A stretch of 64,000 nucleotides of DNA from Mycoplasmopsis columbina (GTDB taxonomy: Bacteria > Bacillota_I > Bacilli_A > Mycoplasmatales > Metamycoplasmataceae): positions 558,001 through 622,000 of the forward strand of contig NZ_LR215041.1 of the NCBI RefSeq assembly GCF_900660685.1, given 5' to 3'. Shown here piece after piece: positions 19,638 to 30,540 of the stretch. The number at the start of each line of letters is the position of its first letter. Positions within the stretch are counted from its first letter, which is position 1. The notes below the pieces were generated by a model. The model had not been told where the DNA came from. It saw nothing but the letters and a program-made list of their open reading frames with translations, and did not search any database. The translations under genes were made by a program, and so were the position numbers.

Positions 19638-20051
19638 TTATTCTTCTGTTTTAACAGTTTTTACAACTCTAGGTTTTTTGTATTCTTTTTTTTCGTCTTT
19701 GTTTTCTGAATTTTGTGAATTTTCTTTTCTAAAAGGTAATGGTTTTTTAAAGACTTTTCTTTCTTTACCATATCCTTTTTCTGAAGTTAAATTAATTACT
19801 AATTGTCTTCAAATTTGTTTATTGATGTTTGCACGACGTGTAAATTCAGCAATTAAATGGCTTTCAGCATTAAGTTCAAATGATAAGTATTGCGCTTTAT
19901 TTGAACCTTTAATTTCATAAGCTAAATCAGTCAATTCTAATTTTTCTGATTTAGTGATATTTGTTTTACCAAAAACTTCTTCAACTAAGTCAAAACCAAC
20001 TTTAGTATCAGCTTTTGGGTCAACAATAACAAGAATTTCGTATTTTGACAT
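19638..20051 (-). CDS. rpsF: Ribosomal protein S6
   Basis: 137 residues. S6 fold at 1-98 (SKYEILVIVDPKAD, then SHLIAEFTRRANINKQIWRQLVINL), then a Lys/Glu-rich tail. The start MSKYE at 20051 is chosen because AAAGGAG lies 5 nt upstream; an in-frame ATG 18 nt further upstream has no such site. Heads rpsF-ssb-rpsR. Confidence 0.96.
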
Positions 20052-20121
20052 ATTTCTCCTTTTGGACATCAGGGCTAATTAGCCAAGGAGTACATTATTT
20101 ATATACTCAGTGTTTATTATA
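20052..20121 (-). promoter_or_regulatory. Promoter and RBS-sequestering leader of rpsF-ssb-rpsR
   Basis: Minus-strand -10 TATAAT at 20116-20121. The leader contains a perfect palindrome GGCTAATTAGCC (20073-20084) flanked by CTCCTT (reads from 20090-20085 on minus), which can pair with the AAGGAG ribosome binding site at 20056-20061. S6:S18 leader elements control this operon in many bacteria. The hairpin here is seen; the autoregulation is inference. Confidence 0.55.
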
Positions 20122-20257
20122 TATATAAATCTGATTACTAATAATATATATTTGAATATTTTTTTCAAACATTAACTTAGAAAAAAAATTTCATTATTTT
20201 TGTGCAAAATAAATTTTTTTTCTTAATTTTGCATTATTTTGTATATATTTTTAAAAT

Positions 20258-22123
20258 ATGCAAAAGTTAGTTATTGTCGAATCGCCAAATAAAGTGGCAA
20301 CTATTAAAAAATATCTAGGAGATAATTATGAAGTTATTGCTTCTGTTGGGCACATTATGACTTTATCAACTAGTGGAATAATGGGATTAGGTATTGATTT
20401 AGAAAAATGAGAACCAAATTATGTTGTAGATAAGGCCAAAAATGAAATTGTCAAAAAATTAAAAAAAGCAGTTAAAGAAGCAGATGAAGTTTTAATTGCA
20501 ACTGACCCTGATCGAGAAGGTGAAGCAATTGGAGATCATTTAGTTAATTTGTTAAAAATAAAAGATAAATATCATAGAATTAGATACAACGAAATTACTA
20601 AAGATGCTATTTTAAAGGCTATTAATAATCCTAAATTAATTGATGAATCTCTTGTAAATGCTCAAAAAGCTAGAAGAATGCTAGATAGAATAATTGGATT
20701 TAGATTATCAAAATTAATGAAACAAAAATTATCAAATTCGCCAACTAATCCTAGTGCTGGAAGAGTTCAATCAATAGCATTAAAATTAGTTGTAGATAGA
20801 GAAAAAGAAATTTTAGCTTTTATTCCAATTAAATATCACAAAGCAAATATAAAACTACAAGAAAATGTTAACGCACATTTATATCAAGAAGTACATCCTT
20901 CTGGTGAAAAAGATTGAATTTATTTAACAGAACTTGAAACCATTAAAGAAAAATTATATAAAAATCCTTATACTTTAAAAGTTTCAGAAATTAAACAAAC
21001 TGAGAAAAAAATGCCGGCCATTACTCCTCTTAAACAATCAGCATTGTATAAAAAATCTCCTTATTCATCTGTAATTACGCAATCTGCTGCCCAAAAACTT
21101 TATGAAGGTTATGGAGATGGTGGTTTAATTAGTTATCCACGTACAGATAGTACAAGATTAAGTGAAACATTTCTCAGTGAAGCCAAAGAATATGTAAAAA
21201 ATGAATATGGCGAAAATTACGTTTCACAAGAAATTAAAGGGGTTGCTGGCGATCAAGATGCTCATGAAGCTATCAGACCTACTGATATAAAATTAAAACC
21301 TGAAGCAGCAAAAGAAAAATTCAATTTAAATGATTGAGAATATAACATTTATAAATTAATATATGAACATACTTTGCAAGCCATAATTAAACAACCAATA
21401 AAATTAAATAAAGCTTACACTTTTACTAAAAATGACTTAGTTTTTAAAAGTACAGTAAGTAAAGTACTTTTCCCTGGGTACTATGTTGTTAAACAATTAA
21501 ATGATGATGACGAAAGTAATTTATCAAATGATCCTGATTTTAAGTTAAATCAAGAAATTCAAATAAATGAAAATGATATAGAAATCACAGATCATGAAAC
21601 ACGTCCACCAGGAAGATATAGTGAAGGATCATTGATTGAAATGCTTGACAACATTAAAGTTGGTCGCCCTTCAACTTTTGCTTCAACTGTGAAAATCATT
21701 TTAGATCGTGAATATGTACAAAATATGAATGGTGCTTTACATCCAACTGAATTTGGTAAAACTGTTATTGAAAAATTAATCAATGGTTTTCCTGCCATTA
21801 TTAATGAAGGTTATACAGCTGAAGTTGAAGAACAATTAGATTTAATTGCTGAAGATAAAATTGCCGTAGAGCCTGTTATGAATAGTTTTTATGAAAAATT
21901 TAGTGAATCATATGAAAATGCAAGTTTAACTATGGAACACACTACTATTGCACCAATTGTTTTAGAAGATAAATGTCCTGAAGATCAAGGCGATCTAATT
22001 ATTAAAAATGGTAGATATGGCAAATTTGTTGGATGTAGCAATTTTCCAAATTGTACATATACAAAAAATGTCGAAAATAAAAAAACTTTTTATAGAAAAA
22101 AATATTTTTCTAAAAAAGCTTAA
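20258..22123 (+). CDS. topA: DNA topoisomerase I
   Basis: 621-residue type IA topoisomerase that relaxes negative supercoils. TOPRIM domain: [20 protein letters not shown], then [14 protein letters not shown] (acidic metal triad). Catalytic Tyr in [10 protein letters not shown] near residue 293. NPSAGRVQS and VGRPSTFAS are intact. One C-terminal zinc-ribbon-like unit ends the protein ([23 protein letters not shown]), but the second Cys of the first pair is missing (CPED instead of CPxC). Shorter than Firmicutes TopA (about 690), as fewer C-terminal zinc units are present. Several TGA Trp. Confidence 0.96.
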
Positions 22124-22125
22124 TT

Positions 22126-22152
22126 AATGCAACATTGGTTGCATTTTTTTTA
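22126..22152 (+). terminator. Terminator of topA
   Basis: Stem AATGCAAC (22126-22133) and GTTGCATT (22138-22145), then T7. Confidence 0.88.
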
Positions 22153-22182
22153 TAAAAAAAAATGCTTGAATTTCAAGCATTT
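22153..22182 (-). terminator. Terminator of the UPF0154 gene
   Basis: Arms AAATGCTTGAA (22160-22170) and TTCAAGCATTT (22172-22182); the minus strand continues into T8. Confidence 0.85.
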
Positions 22183-22187
22183 AATAA

Positions 22188-22427
22188 TTATTTGTCATGT
22201 TTTGCATTTGTCATTGAACGCATAACTGCTTTGATTTGAGCCTCTGAAGCTTTTCTTCCCATCTGAAGATACATTGCTCTAATCATTTTTTCTGTAATAG
22301 GAGGATTTTCTTTAATTTGTTTTTCAAATCCTTTTTTTGCAGCTATGAAGGCTACAAGAGCTCCTACTAAAGCACAGACAACAGCTACAGCAATAATAAT
22401 ACCAATTCATCCACCAGTTGAAATCAT
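22188..22427 (-). CDS. UPF0154 (YneF) small membrane protein
   Basis: 79 residues: a single N-terminal membrane helix (GGWIGIIIAVAVVCALVGAL, residues 5-24), then the conserved YneF block with PPITEKMIRAMYLQMGRK and SEAQIKAVMRSM. A known uncharacterised family of Firmicutes and mycoplasmas. AAGGAGG lies 8 nt before the ATG. Contains a TGA Trp, which hides it in standard-code frames. Convergent with topA. Confidence 0.9.
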
Positions 22428-22509
22428 TGTATTGCCTCCTTATTTGTTTCGGACTTATTTTATCATATTTTTTAATAATACTTATTTATAGGATTATAAG
22501 TATCATTGG

Positions 22510-23598
22510 TTATGAATATTTAATTAAATTTTCATAATCTTTTTGAGTGATTTTTTTAAGAAATTCGCTTAATAAATCACCAGCTGCAATTAAGTCATTT
22601 AAATTACACATGCCTATTGGCGAATGCAAGTAACGTTGTGGAAGAGAAATTGTGATTGTTGCAGCTCCTCCTGTTGCATATTGCAATTCAGAAGCATCAG
22701 TTCCTCCACCCATAGAAATAAATTTATAATGTTTTATATTTTTTTCTTCACCAACTGAGCATAAATATTTAACTAATTTAGGATCAGCCATCATTGCACC
22801 ATCCATAATTCTTAAAGCAGCGCCTTCTCCTAATTTGGTTGTTCCAGAAATTGTGCCTAATGTATCATGACTAGAAGTTGTATCTAAAGCAATTGCAATT
22901 TGCGGATTAATTAGTTTTACAGTAGTTTTAGCACCACGAGTTCCAACTTCTTCTTGCACAGTTCCAACTAAATATAAATCAATATCTAAATCTATATCAG
23001 CAATTTCATGAGCTATGTATTCTAGAACACATACTCCGGCACGATTATCCATTGCTTTACCGGCAATTAAATCTGGATTGTCAAATTCGACTAATTCACC
23101 ACTTAATAAAACAATATCACCTATTTCAACGCCTTTTTCTATAGCTTCATCTTTTGATTTAAATCCAAAATCGGCATAAAGTTCTTTATTTTTTATTGCT
23201 TTTTCTCTTTTTTCAGGTTCTAATATATGAATTGATGTATGTCCAAAAATACCTGTAAATCTACCTTTTTTGGTTAAAAGAAATGCTTTAGTTCCAATTA
23301 CAACACTTGGTCAAATTCCACCAATTGGTTCCAATAATAATTGTCCAGTTTTTTCTATACTTCTTACAGCATATCCCACTTCATCCATGTGAGCAGCAAT
23401 CATTACTTTAGGAGCATTAGCATTTTTTGATTTTTTGTGCAAAATAACTGATCCAAAATTATCATAACTAACATTAAATTTTTCTTTATTGATGTTATTT
23501 ACCAACTCTTTAGCAACAAGAGTTTCATATCTACTAGGGCCTTCAAGAGCCATATATTTTACTAATTGTTTTTTAAATAATTCTTTGTTAATTGACAT
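22510..23598 (-). CDS. M42 family glutamyl aminopeptidase / endoglucanase-like
   Basis: 362 residues of peptidase family M42, a tetrahedral di-metal aminopeptidase. Metal/catalytic motifs in order: MIAAHMDEVGY (His and Asp), KAMDNRAGVCVL, TVQEEVGTRGAK (Glu-Glu pair), IALDTT and a final PQRYLHSPIG (metal His). All ligands are present. It degrades peptides imported from the host. 12 nt downstream of the M17 aminopeptidase, so both form a peptide-utilisation operon. Confidence 0.93.
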
Positions 23599-23610
23599 AT
23601 TTAAACTTTC

Positions 23611-24996
23611 TTAACTTACTTTTTTAACTTGATATGAGGCTAAAAATTCAACTAAAGTATCAACTAAAACACCCTGTGGTTTTCCTTTAATGTCTGCAGT
23701 TCCAGCAACGTCACAATGAATAAAAGGAACTTTATTGGTAAATTCTTTTAAAAACATAGCTGCACTATTGCAATCTGATTTTCCAGAAGAAGAATAATTG
23801 TTTAAATCAGCTACTAAACTTTCAGTATTTGTTTCATGAAAATCATTATGCATTGGCATTCTTCAAACTTTTTCTCTTCCTGCTTTGGCTGCTTGGTTAA
23901 ATAAATTTCACAATTTATCGTCGGTTGCATAAACTCCGGTATATGCAGAACCTAAAACCCTAACCATTGTACCTGTTAAAGTTGCTACATCAACTAGCGC
24001 AGTTGGCTCTAGTTTTGTTGCAGCATAGTATAATCCATCAGCTAAAACCAATCTTCCTTCTGCATCTGTATCTGTGACCTCTACGCTATGACCTGACATT
24101 GCTTGATAAACATTTTCTGGTAATGATGCATTGCCATCTTGTCTATTATCAGTAATCATCATAACTGCTGCTGCATTCTTTTTAATTTTTAACTGTGCTA
24201 AAGCTTTGACAGCATAAGCCGCAATTACTGATCCTGACATATCATATTTCATGCCTTCCATGTAATAGCCTTTAGTGTTTACACCACCAGTATCAAAAGT
24301 TATACCTTTCCCAACAATTGCAACTTTATCTTTTACTTCTGGTCTTGGAGTATATTCAACAATAACCACACGTGGCTCAAAAGTTGAGCCTCTATTAACT
24401 GAAAGTAAAAGACCCATTCCTAGTTCTTCAATTTCTTTTTTGCTTAAAACTTTTACACTTAAATGTTCAATATTTTGAAAATCATCTTGAATATATTTTG
24501 CTAATTGTTCTGAATTACAATAGTTTTCAGGCATAATTTGTAAATTTCTTACATCATTTCTTGCTTGTGCAATAGTTAAATATCTTTGGAATAAACTTTC
24601 ATATTCATAAGATGGAAAAAGTAAACTAAATTCGTTTTTATTAATTTGTTCTTTCTTTTTACTAAATAGTCTTGCTTCATAAAAAACTAAACGAGAAACA
24701 AAGGCTTTTAAAACATCTTCAAAATTTAAATCATCAGATGTAAATGATTCTAAATCAATTTGATAACCTCTTGGAGCTGTCACAATTTTTGTATCAATTA
24801 AATTAACTAAATCATCATAGGTTTTAAATTTTTTATCGAGAAAAATATAGCTACTTTCAATTTCAAAATAATCAGTAATATGTCCATTTTTATGACTTGT
24901 AACAGTGCATAATTTTGGTTCTTTTTTATACTGATAGTAAGCTTTTAATCTCATCTTTTCATCACGTTCAACTAAGTATTTTAAATTACTTTCCAT
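23611..24996 (-). CDS. pepA: M17 leucyl aminopeptidase
   Basis: 461-residue cytosolic leucyl aminopeptidase with two metal ions. Signature near the middle: VGKGITFDTGGVNTK (Lys and Asp ligands), YDMSGSV and TDTDAEGRLVLADGL (the family's NTDAEGRL block, first Asn replaced by Asp). Then comes HNDF-type IHCDVAG near the C-terminus. The N-terminal domain (residues 1-160) is divergent, as expected. TGA Trp occur at two points late in the frame. First gene of the two-peptidase operon; the ATG at 24996 has a GGAGTAAT site upstream. Confidence 0.93.
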
Positions 24997-25045
24997 TATT
25001 ACTCCTTACTTAATATGCATATTAATGATAGTTATAATTATATAT

Positions 25046-25876
25046 TTATTTAGAATTTAAAAGAATTGTAATTTCTTCTTTGTAAATTGATCCACTCTCC
25101 GGAATTGGTGTTTCTAAAATAATTGGAACATTATCAAAGTCTTTGTCATGAACAAATTTTGCCAATGTTTCTAATCCAATAAAACCTTGGTTGATATTTG
25201 CATGACGATCTTTATGGGAATTAACATCATTTTTTGAATCATTTAAATGAATGACTTTAATGTGTTTTAACAAATCATATTTCTTTAATTCAGCTTTAAA
25301 TTCGTCGTAATTTTTTATGTTATAGCCAGCATCTCAAATGTGACAAGTATCTAAGCACATTTGAATTCTCTCGTTGTCCAAAGTCCTTATTAAATAACTT
25401 AATTGGTCAAAATTTACACCAACTTCTGTTCCTTTTCCAGCCATAGTTTCAATACAAATAACTACATCATTTGTTTGTTTTAAAACTTCTTCTAAAGTTT
25501 TTATTAAAGTATTTAATGCACTTTCTGGATTAAATTTAGTATAAGCGCCTGGATGTAAAACTAAATATTTAGCTCCAAAATAGTTCATCCTTTTAATTTC
25601 CTGTACTAAGAAATTAATTGCAAATTCTTGCTTATCTGGATTTGAAGGATTAATTATGTATGGTGCGTGAACCACAATATCTTCTGACTTGATTAGATGT
25701 GCATAATCTTTTAAATATTCCTCTTTTTTATATAGAGAAACATCCGCTCTTATTGTATTCTGTGGTGCACCTAAATAAATCATTGCAGCATTAGCCCCAT
25801 TTTTTAAACTTTGTTCTATTGCTCCTGTCAAATATGTTGGTTTATTAAATGAAACATGCGAACCTATTTTAATCAT
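25046..25876 (-). CDS. nfo: Endonuclease IV (AP endonuclease)
   Basis: 276 residues, the standard Nfo length. It cuts DNA at abasic sites with three zinc ions. Motifs: KIGSHVSFNKP (His), VVHAPYIINP, YLVLHPGAY, ICIETMAGKGTEVG, CLDTCHIWDAGY, VIHLNDSKNDVNSHKDRHANI and VPIILETP. All metal ligands appear present. The start ATG at 25876 is set by TAAGGAGC 5 nt upstream; a longer frame upstream is not supported. No clear companion gene. The region 25877-26030 upstream is AT-rich with nothing recognisable. Confidence 0.95.
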
Positions 25877-26031
25877 TTTGCTCCTTAAGAATAAATAAAT
25901 TGATTGTTTAAATAATGATATAAACAATGTCAAAGTATTAAAAATAAAATAAAAAAATATTTTTTCTTTGCTTTTATTTTTTTATATAGTAATATTTTAG
26001 AGCCTTGAAAAATAAAAAAAATATTTTTTTC

Positions 26032-26058
26032 TTGGGGATTAAAAAAATTAGATATAAT
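26032..26058 (+). promoter_or_regulatory. Promoter of the tRNA-Leu/tRNA-Lys unit
   Basis: TTGGGG (from about 26032) and TATAAT (26053-26058) with about 16 nt between them, 27 nt before the first tRNA. Confidence 0.6.
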
Positions 26059-26085
26059 ACAATAGCATTTTTCACATGTAAAGAT

Positions 26086-26171
26086 GCCCAGGTGGCGGAA
26101 TGGTAGACGCAAGGGACTTAAAATCCCTCGAAGGTTACTTCGTGCTGGTTCAAGTCCAGTTCTGGGTACCA
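26086..26171 (+). tRNA. tRNA-Leu (anticodon UAA)
   Basis: 86 nt including encoded CCA. Acceptor GCCCAGG pairs with TCTGGGT. Anticodon stem GGGA/TCCC carries loop CTTAAAA (UAA). Long variable arm TCGAAGGTTACTTCGT, as expected for a class II tRNA. Followed 22 nt later by tRNA-Lys. Confidence 0.96.
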
Positions 26172-26193
26172 TTTGGCCTGTCAAGGTCAAAAT

Positions 26194-26269
26194 GCGTCCA
26201 TAGCTCAGCAGGTAGAGCAAATGGCTTTTAACCATTGGGTCAGAGGTTCGAATCCTCTTGGACGTACCA
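26194..26269 (+). tRNA. tRNA-Lys (anticodon UUU)
   Basis: 76 nt including CCA. Acceptor GCGTCCA pairs with TGGACGT. Anticodon loop CTTTTAA gives UUU. Shares a promoter with the upstream tRNA-Leu. Confidence 0.96.
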
Positions 26270-26290
26270 TTTCATTAAAAAATGTGCCTT

Positions 26291-26322
26291 AAAAAGTGGC
26301 TTTTAGCCGCTTTTTATTTTTT
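26291..26322 (+). terminator. Terminator after tRNA-Lys
   Basis: AAAAAGTGGC (26291-26300), then GCCGCTTTTT (26306-26315), loop TTTTA, then T run. Confidence 0.85.
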
Positions 26323-26408
26323 TCTGTTTTATAATATACATATTAATTTCTTATAGACTTGAGAATTTAAATAAGAAATTAATTAAAAATTTATTTTAAG
26401 GAGTAAAA

Positions 26409-27866
26409 ATGAACGCAGAATGCAAAGGTCAATGTGCAAGTAAGTATGAAGGACACATTGATGCAGAATTTGATGTTATTGTTGTTGGATCAGGTCCAGG
26501 AGGATATTTAGCTGCTGAAGAAGCTGGAAAACAAGGTTTAAAAACTTTAATTGTTGAGAAAGAATTCTGAGGTGGAGTTTGTTTAAATGTTGGATGTATT
26601 CCAACTAAAACTTTACTTAAATCAGCTGAAGTTCTTGAAACCTTACAACACGCAGGAGAATATGGTATCGTTGGTAATTTAAGCGATTTAAACATTGATT
26701 GAGCAGAAACTTGATCAAAAATGCACGAAAGAAAATACAAAGTTGTTGACCAACTTACAAAAGGTGTGCAAATGTTAATGAGAGGTTCAAAAGTTACCAT
26801 GGAAAATGGTGAAGCAGAATTTTTAACACCTAAAGTAATTAAAGTTAATGACAAAGTTTATGCAGGTAAAAAAATAATTCTTGCAATGGGAAGTTACGCT
26901 CGTAAATTAACCATGCTTCCAGGATTTGAAAAAGCTTATGAAGAAAAAGTTGCTTTAACTTCACGTGAAGCAATTAACTATGATTCAAACTTACCAAAAT
27001 CAATTGTTATTGTTGGTGGAGGAGTTATTGGTGTTGAATTTGCACAAGTTTTCAAAGCTGCTGGTGCAAAAGTAACTATTTTGCAAAACACAGATCAAAT
27101 TTTAATGGGTGTTGATAAAGATGCTGTTAAAGAAATGACTAAAGTTTTAACAGCTTCAGGTGTTGAAATCGTTTATAACGCTCAAACAAAAGAATTAAAT
27201 GACCAAAAAGAGCTTGTTTATAGTGTTAATGGTGAAGAAAAAGTTGTTAAAGCTGATGCTTACTTAATTGCTGTTGGACGTATTCCACAATCAAGAGGAC
27301 TAAAAGAAGTGGGTATTGAATTAGGTTCTAGAGGTGAAGTTATCGTTGATGATAAAATGAGAACAAATGTTGAAGGTGTTTATGCAATTGGTGACTTAAC
27401 AGGTCAAAGTATGTTAGCTCACGTTGCTTACCAACACGCAATTGTTGCAGTTGAAGATATTTTAGGTATGGATGCTTCATACAAAAATAAACCAATTCCA
27501 GGATGTATTTACACACACCCAGAAATTTCATTTACTGGTTTAACAGAAGAACAAGCCAAAGAAAAAGGATATGATGCATTTTCAGCAAAATATTCATTTA
27601 GTTTCTTAGGAAAAGCTATTGCTGCAAAAGCAACTACTGGTTTTGCTAAATTAGTTGTTGATAAAAAAGATGGAAAAATCTTAGGTGGACACATCATTGG
27701 ACCTAACTCAACAGATTACATTTCAGAAATTGTTTTAGCAATTGAAAAAGGTGTTACAGTGTTTGATTTAGCTCATACAATTCACCCTCATCCAACTTTC
27801 TCAGAAATTATTTGAGAATGTGCTAGAAGCGCAGCCTTAAAATTACATTTAGAACATAAAAAATAA
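26409..27866 (+). CDS. lpd: Dihydrolipoamide dehydrogenase (E3)
   Basis: 485-residue flavoenzyme that reoxidises lipoamide in the pyruvate dehydrogenase complex, making NADH. FAD site [16 protein letters not shown] at residues 22-37, redox disulfide in [16 protein letters not shown] site [18 protein letters not shown]-box VYAIGDLTG, and active-site HPHPTFSE near the C-terminus. No N-terminal lipoyl domain. Instead residues 1-20 hold an unusual [15 protein letters not shown] with a Cys-x3-Cys pair. The E1/E2 genes are not nearby. AAGGAG lies upstream of the ATG; TGG is also avoided in favour of TGA. Confidence 0.97.
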
Positions 27867-27871
27867 TAATT

Positions 27872-27900
27872 AATGAGTGCTTAGCGCTCATTTTTATTTT
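27872..27900 (+). terminator. Terminator of lpd
   Basis: AATGAGTGC and GCGCTCATT (27872-27892) with loop TTA, one G-T pair, then T-rich. Confidence 0.85.
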
Positions 27901-28046
27901 ACTTTTGTTACTAAACAATCCTTTTTATAGTGTTTTAGTTATTTTGTAAAGTAAAAAAATAAGTAAATGTTTCTCAAATTAATACCTAGTAACATGAATA
28001 TATTAATATGTATTATAAAAACACAAAAAAGTGTAAAATTGAAATT

Positions 28047-30449
28047 ATGAAAAAGAAAAATAATAAATTAATTATTGCTGCAATTTCAGGAACTGCTGCT
28101 ATTGCTACAGCTGCTGCAATTGGAGTTGTTATTGCAAAAGCGGATGACATTAGAGGAAGAAAAACATTATCAAATAAAATTGATGAAGTTAAAAATTATC
28201 TAAGAACTAATGAAAAATATTTAGGTGATTCAACAGAAAAAAGTGAATTAGAAAAACAACTACCTAAAGCTCAAGAAGTTCTTAATAAAAAAGATAAATA
28301 CAACTATAAAGAAGCTATAGATGAATTAGATATTGTTTTAAAACAAGCACAAAAATATGCTAACACTAAGGAAGAAGTTACAAGATTAATTAAAAAATTT
28401 GATGACTTAAAAGAAGCAAACAAAAATAAAAATAGTGAAGATGTTTTAAATTCACAAAATGAAAGTATAGCTCAGTTAGAAAATGCTTTAGCAAATAAAA
28501 CTATCACATTAAAATCTTTACTTGAAGAGTTGAAAAAAGGCAACTCTGCTTTAAGTCAACTTGAACAAGCAATTAAAGATGAAGATGAAGCAAATAAAAA
28601 TGCTGCTAAAAATGAATATAATACTAAAGTTGATGAATTGAAAACTACTGTCAAACCTACTTTATTAACTAATTTACAAAATCATTTTGAAGCACTTATT
28701 TCAAAACTTCAAAGAGAAGTAAATAGTGATGAAGCAACAGCTGAAACTATTAGAAATAATTTAGAAACTTTAAAAATTGAAGTACATAAATTACAAGCAC
28801 AAGACACTCTTACTAGAGCTCTTCCTTACATATACCCATATTCAGGTTCTGAAGAAATTAAATATCAATACTTAACTACTGTTGAACACGATGAATTAAA
28901 AACTTTAGTTCAAACTTTGAATGATTCTTTAGAAGCCGAATATAACCAAGAAACTTTAGAACAAGCAAACATTGGCGTTAAAGATAAATTAACTTCTTTT
29001 GCATCACAAGAAGAAGAAAGAAAAACTGCATTAGAAACTAAACAAAATGAATTAGTTCAAGCAAGTAATCAACTTAAAGAAGAATTAAAAGATAAACTAT
29101 CTAAAGAAGGTGCAATTCAACTTAATAGTCTTATTGAAGATGCCTTAGATAAAGAACCTATGGTAAATAATGTAGAGGTTATTCCGCAAACACAAGCAAA
29201 ACTTATTGAAGATGCATATAAGTTAGTTGTTGATGATCTTTTAGTTTGATATGAAAATTTCAAATCTTCATCAAAAGCTAAATATGCAGAAGAAAGTGAT
29301 AATACTGAATTAGAAAGACTTGTTAGTGAATTAACAACTGCTAGAAATGCAGAAGAATTTAACAAAGAAACTTTAAATAGTAAAATTGATGAATTTATTA
29401 ACAAATTAAAAGAAGTTGAACAAAAAGCTACTCAAAAAGAAAAAGAATTCCAAGATCAAAGATCTGCTGCTTTAGATGAATATAATACAAACTTAACAAA
29501 AATTGAAGAAATTAAAAATCATTTAAGTGAAGAAAACAAAGTTAAAGTTGATGAATTTGTTAATGCTAATAATGAATTATTAAATAGTTCAGAAACATCT
29601 GCAGAACAAATTAAAGCTGCCAAAGATAAATTAAATAAAAATGTTTATCTTTTAGCAAAAGACGAATTAAAAGGGGAAGTAGAAACATTTTTGGCTTCAG
29701 ATAAAGCAAAATATGCAACTGAGGAAGATAAGAATGATTTAAACAGCAAAAAAGAAGCTTTAGAAAACGCTGCAATTGCTGATCCATTCAATACTGATAA
29801 TTTTGGAACTGCTTTCTATGCACTTGATAACAAATTAAGTGAAGTTAAAGAAAAAGCAGAAACTGCCCAGGAAGCTAAAAATAGTGCAATTCAGGAAATA
29901 AATACTAAAATTGAAAAACTTACAAACGAAATAAAACCAACTTTAAGTGAAACAAATCAAACAAAATTTGATGAATATGTAACTACTGCTCAAACTGTTG
30001 TAAATAATAATGATTCAACAACCGAACAAATTCAAAGTGCAAAACAAGAATTAATTAATAATGCAAACAAATTAGTTGCTGAAGATTTAGTAACTAAATC
30101 AAAAGACTTCAGAGAAACAGGATCAGAAAATAAATTAAGTCAAGAAGAAAAGACTGAACTTACTACACTTGAAGGTCAAGTTACAACTAAAAAAGAAGCA
30201 GATCCATTCAATGCTGAAGAACTTAAAACTGCTGTTGAAAATCTTAAAAACAAATTAGATAGTTTAAAAGAAGCAATTAAATCTAGAACAACTGCTCCTG
30301 ATGCAACTGAAAATACTAATAGTGTATCTTCTACTTCGCAACCAGAAGATACAACAACAAATACTTCAGCAGAAAATAATTCTACAGAAGAAACACAACC
30401 CTCTTCTAAACCAACAGAAGAAGCAGAAAACACAGAAGAAAGTGCTTAA
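28047..30449 (+). CDS. Membrane-anchored repeat surface protein (FIVAR-like)
   Basis: 800 residues. Basic N-terminus, then one membrane segment (LIIAAISGTAAIATAAAIGV, residues 8-28) without a lipobox Cys. The rest is helical, Glu/Lys/Asn-rich and probably outside the cell. Units of about 65-70 residues repeat as an alternating pair. One type runs from an EYNTK/EINTK start to a KDEL/AEDL end, and the second has DPFN near its middle (DPFNTDNF, DPFNAEEL). The pattern resembles FIVAR/DUF1542-type modules. The C-terminal about 50 residues are Thr/Ser/Glu-rich and disordered. ATG 28047 is preferred; an upstream in-frame ATG at 28008 would add 13 residues before the basic stretch. Adhesion is inference. 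Confidence 0.8.
28720..30300 (+). repeat. Coding repeats of the surface protein
   Basis: Roughly three tandem pairs of helical modules of about 140 residues, diverged at DNA level (nothing longer than a few identical codons). Landmarks: EYNTKVDEL, EYNTNLTKI, EINTKIEKL at one module start; DPFNTDNF and DPFNAEEL in the partner module. Boundaries are approximate. Confidence 0.6.
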
Positions 30450-30479
30450 TAAATTCTTAAAAAGGTAAATAAATCAAAT

Positions 30480-30512
30480 AACTACAAATTTTATTTGTGG
30501 TTATTTTTATAT
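30480..30512 (+). terminator. Terminator of the surface protein gene
   Basis: AACTACAAA (30480-30488) and TTTGTGGTT (30494-30502) with one G-T pair, then a T-rich tract. Confidence 0.75.
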
Positions 30513-30540
30513 AAAAAAATAGTTAGACTAAGCTAACTAT
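30512..30540 (-). terminator. Terminator of the GDSL gene
   Basis: ATAGTTAG (30519-30526) and CTAACTAT (30533-30540); the minus strand runs into T7. Overlaps the stop TAG at 30537-30539. Confidence 0.8.

Noticed and set aside
24275-24478. Plus-strand frame within the M17 aminopeptidase gene
   Set aside because: Antisense to the conserved metal-binding region of pepA; no RBS.
25930-26235. Minus-strand frame over the tRNA-Leu/Lys region
   Set aside because: It is antisense to two clear tRNA genes and has no RBS or homology pattern.
26429-26854. Minus-strand 141-codon frame
   Set aside because: Antisense shadow of the lpd FAD-binding region.
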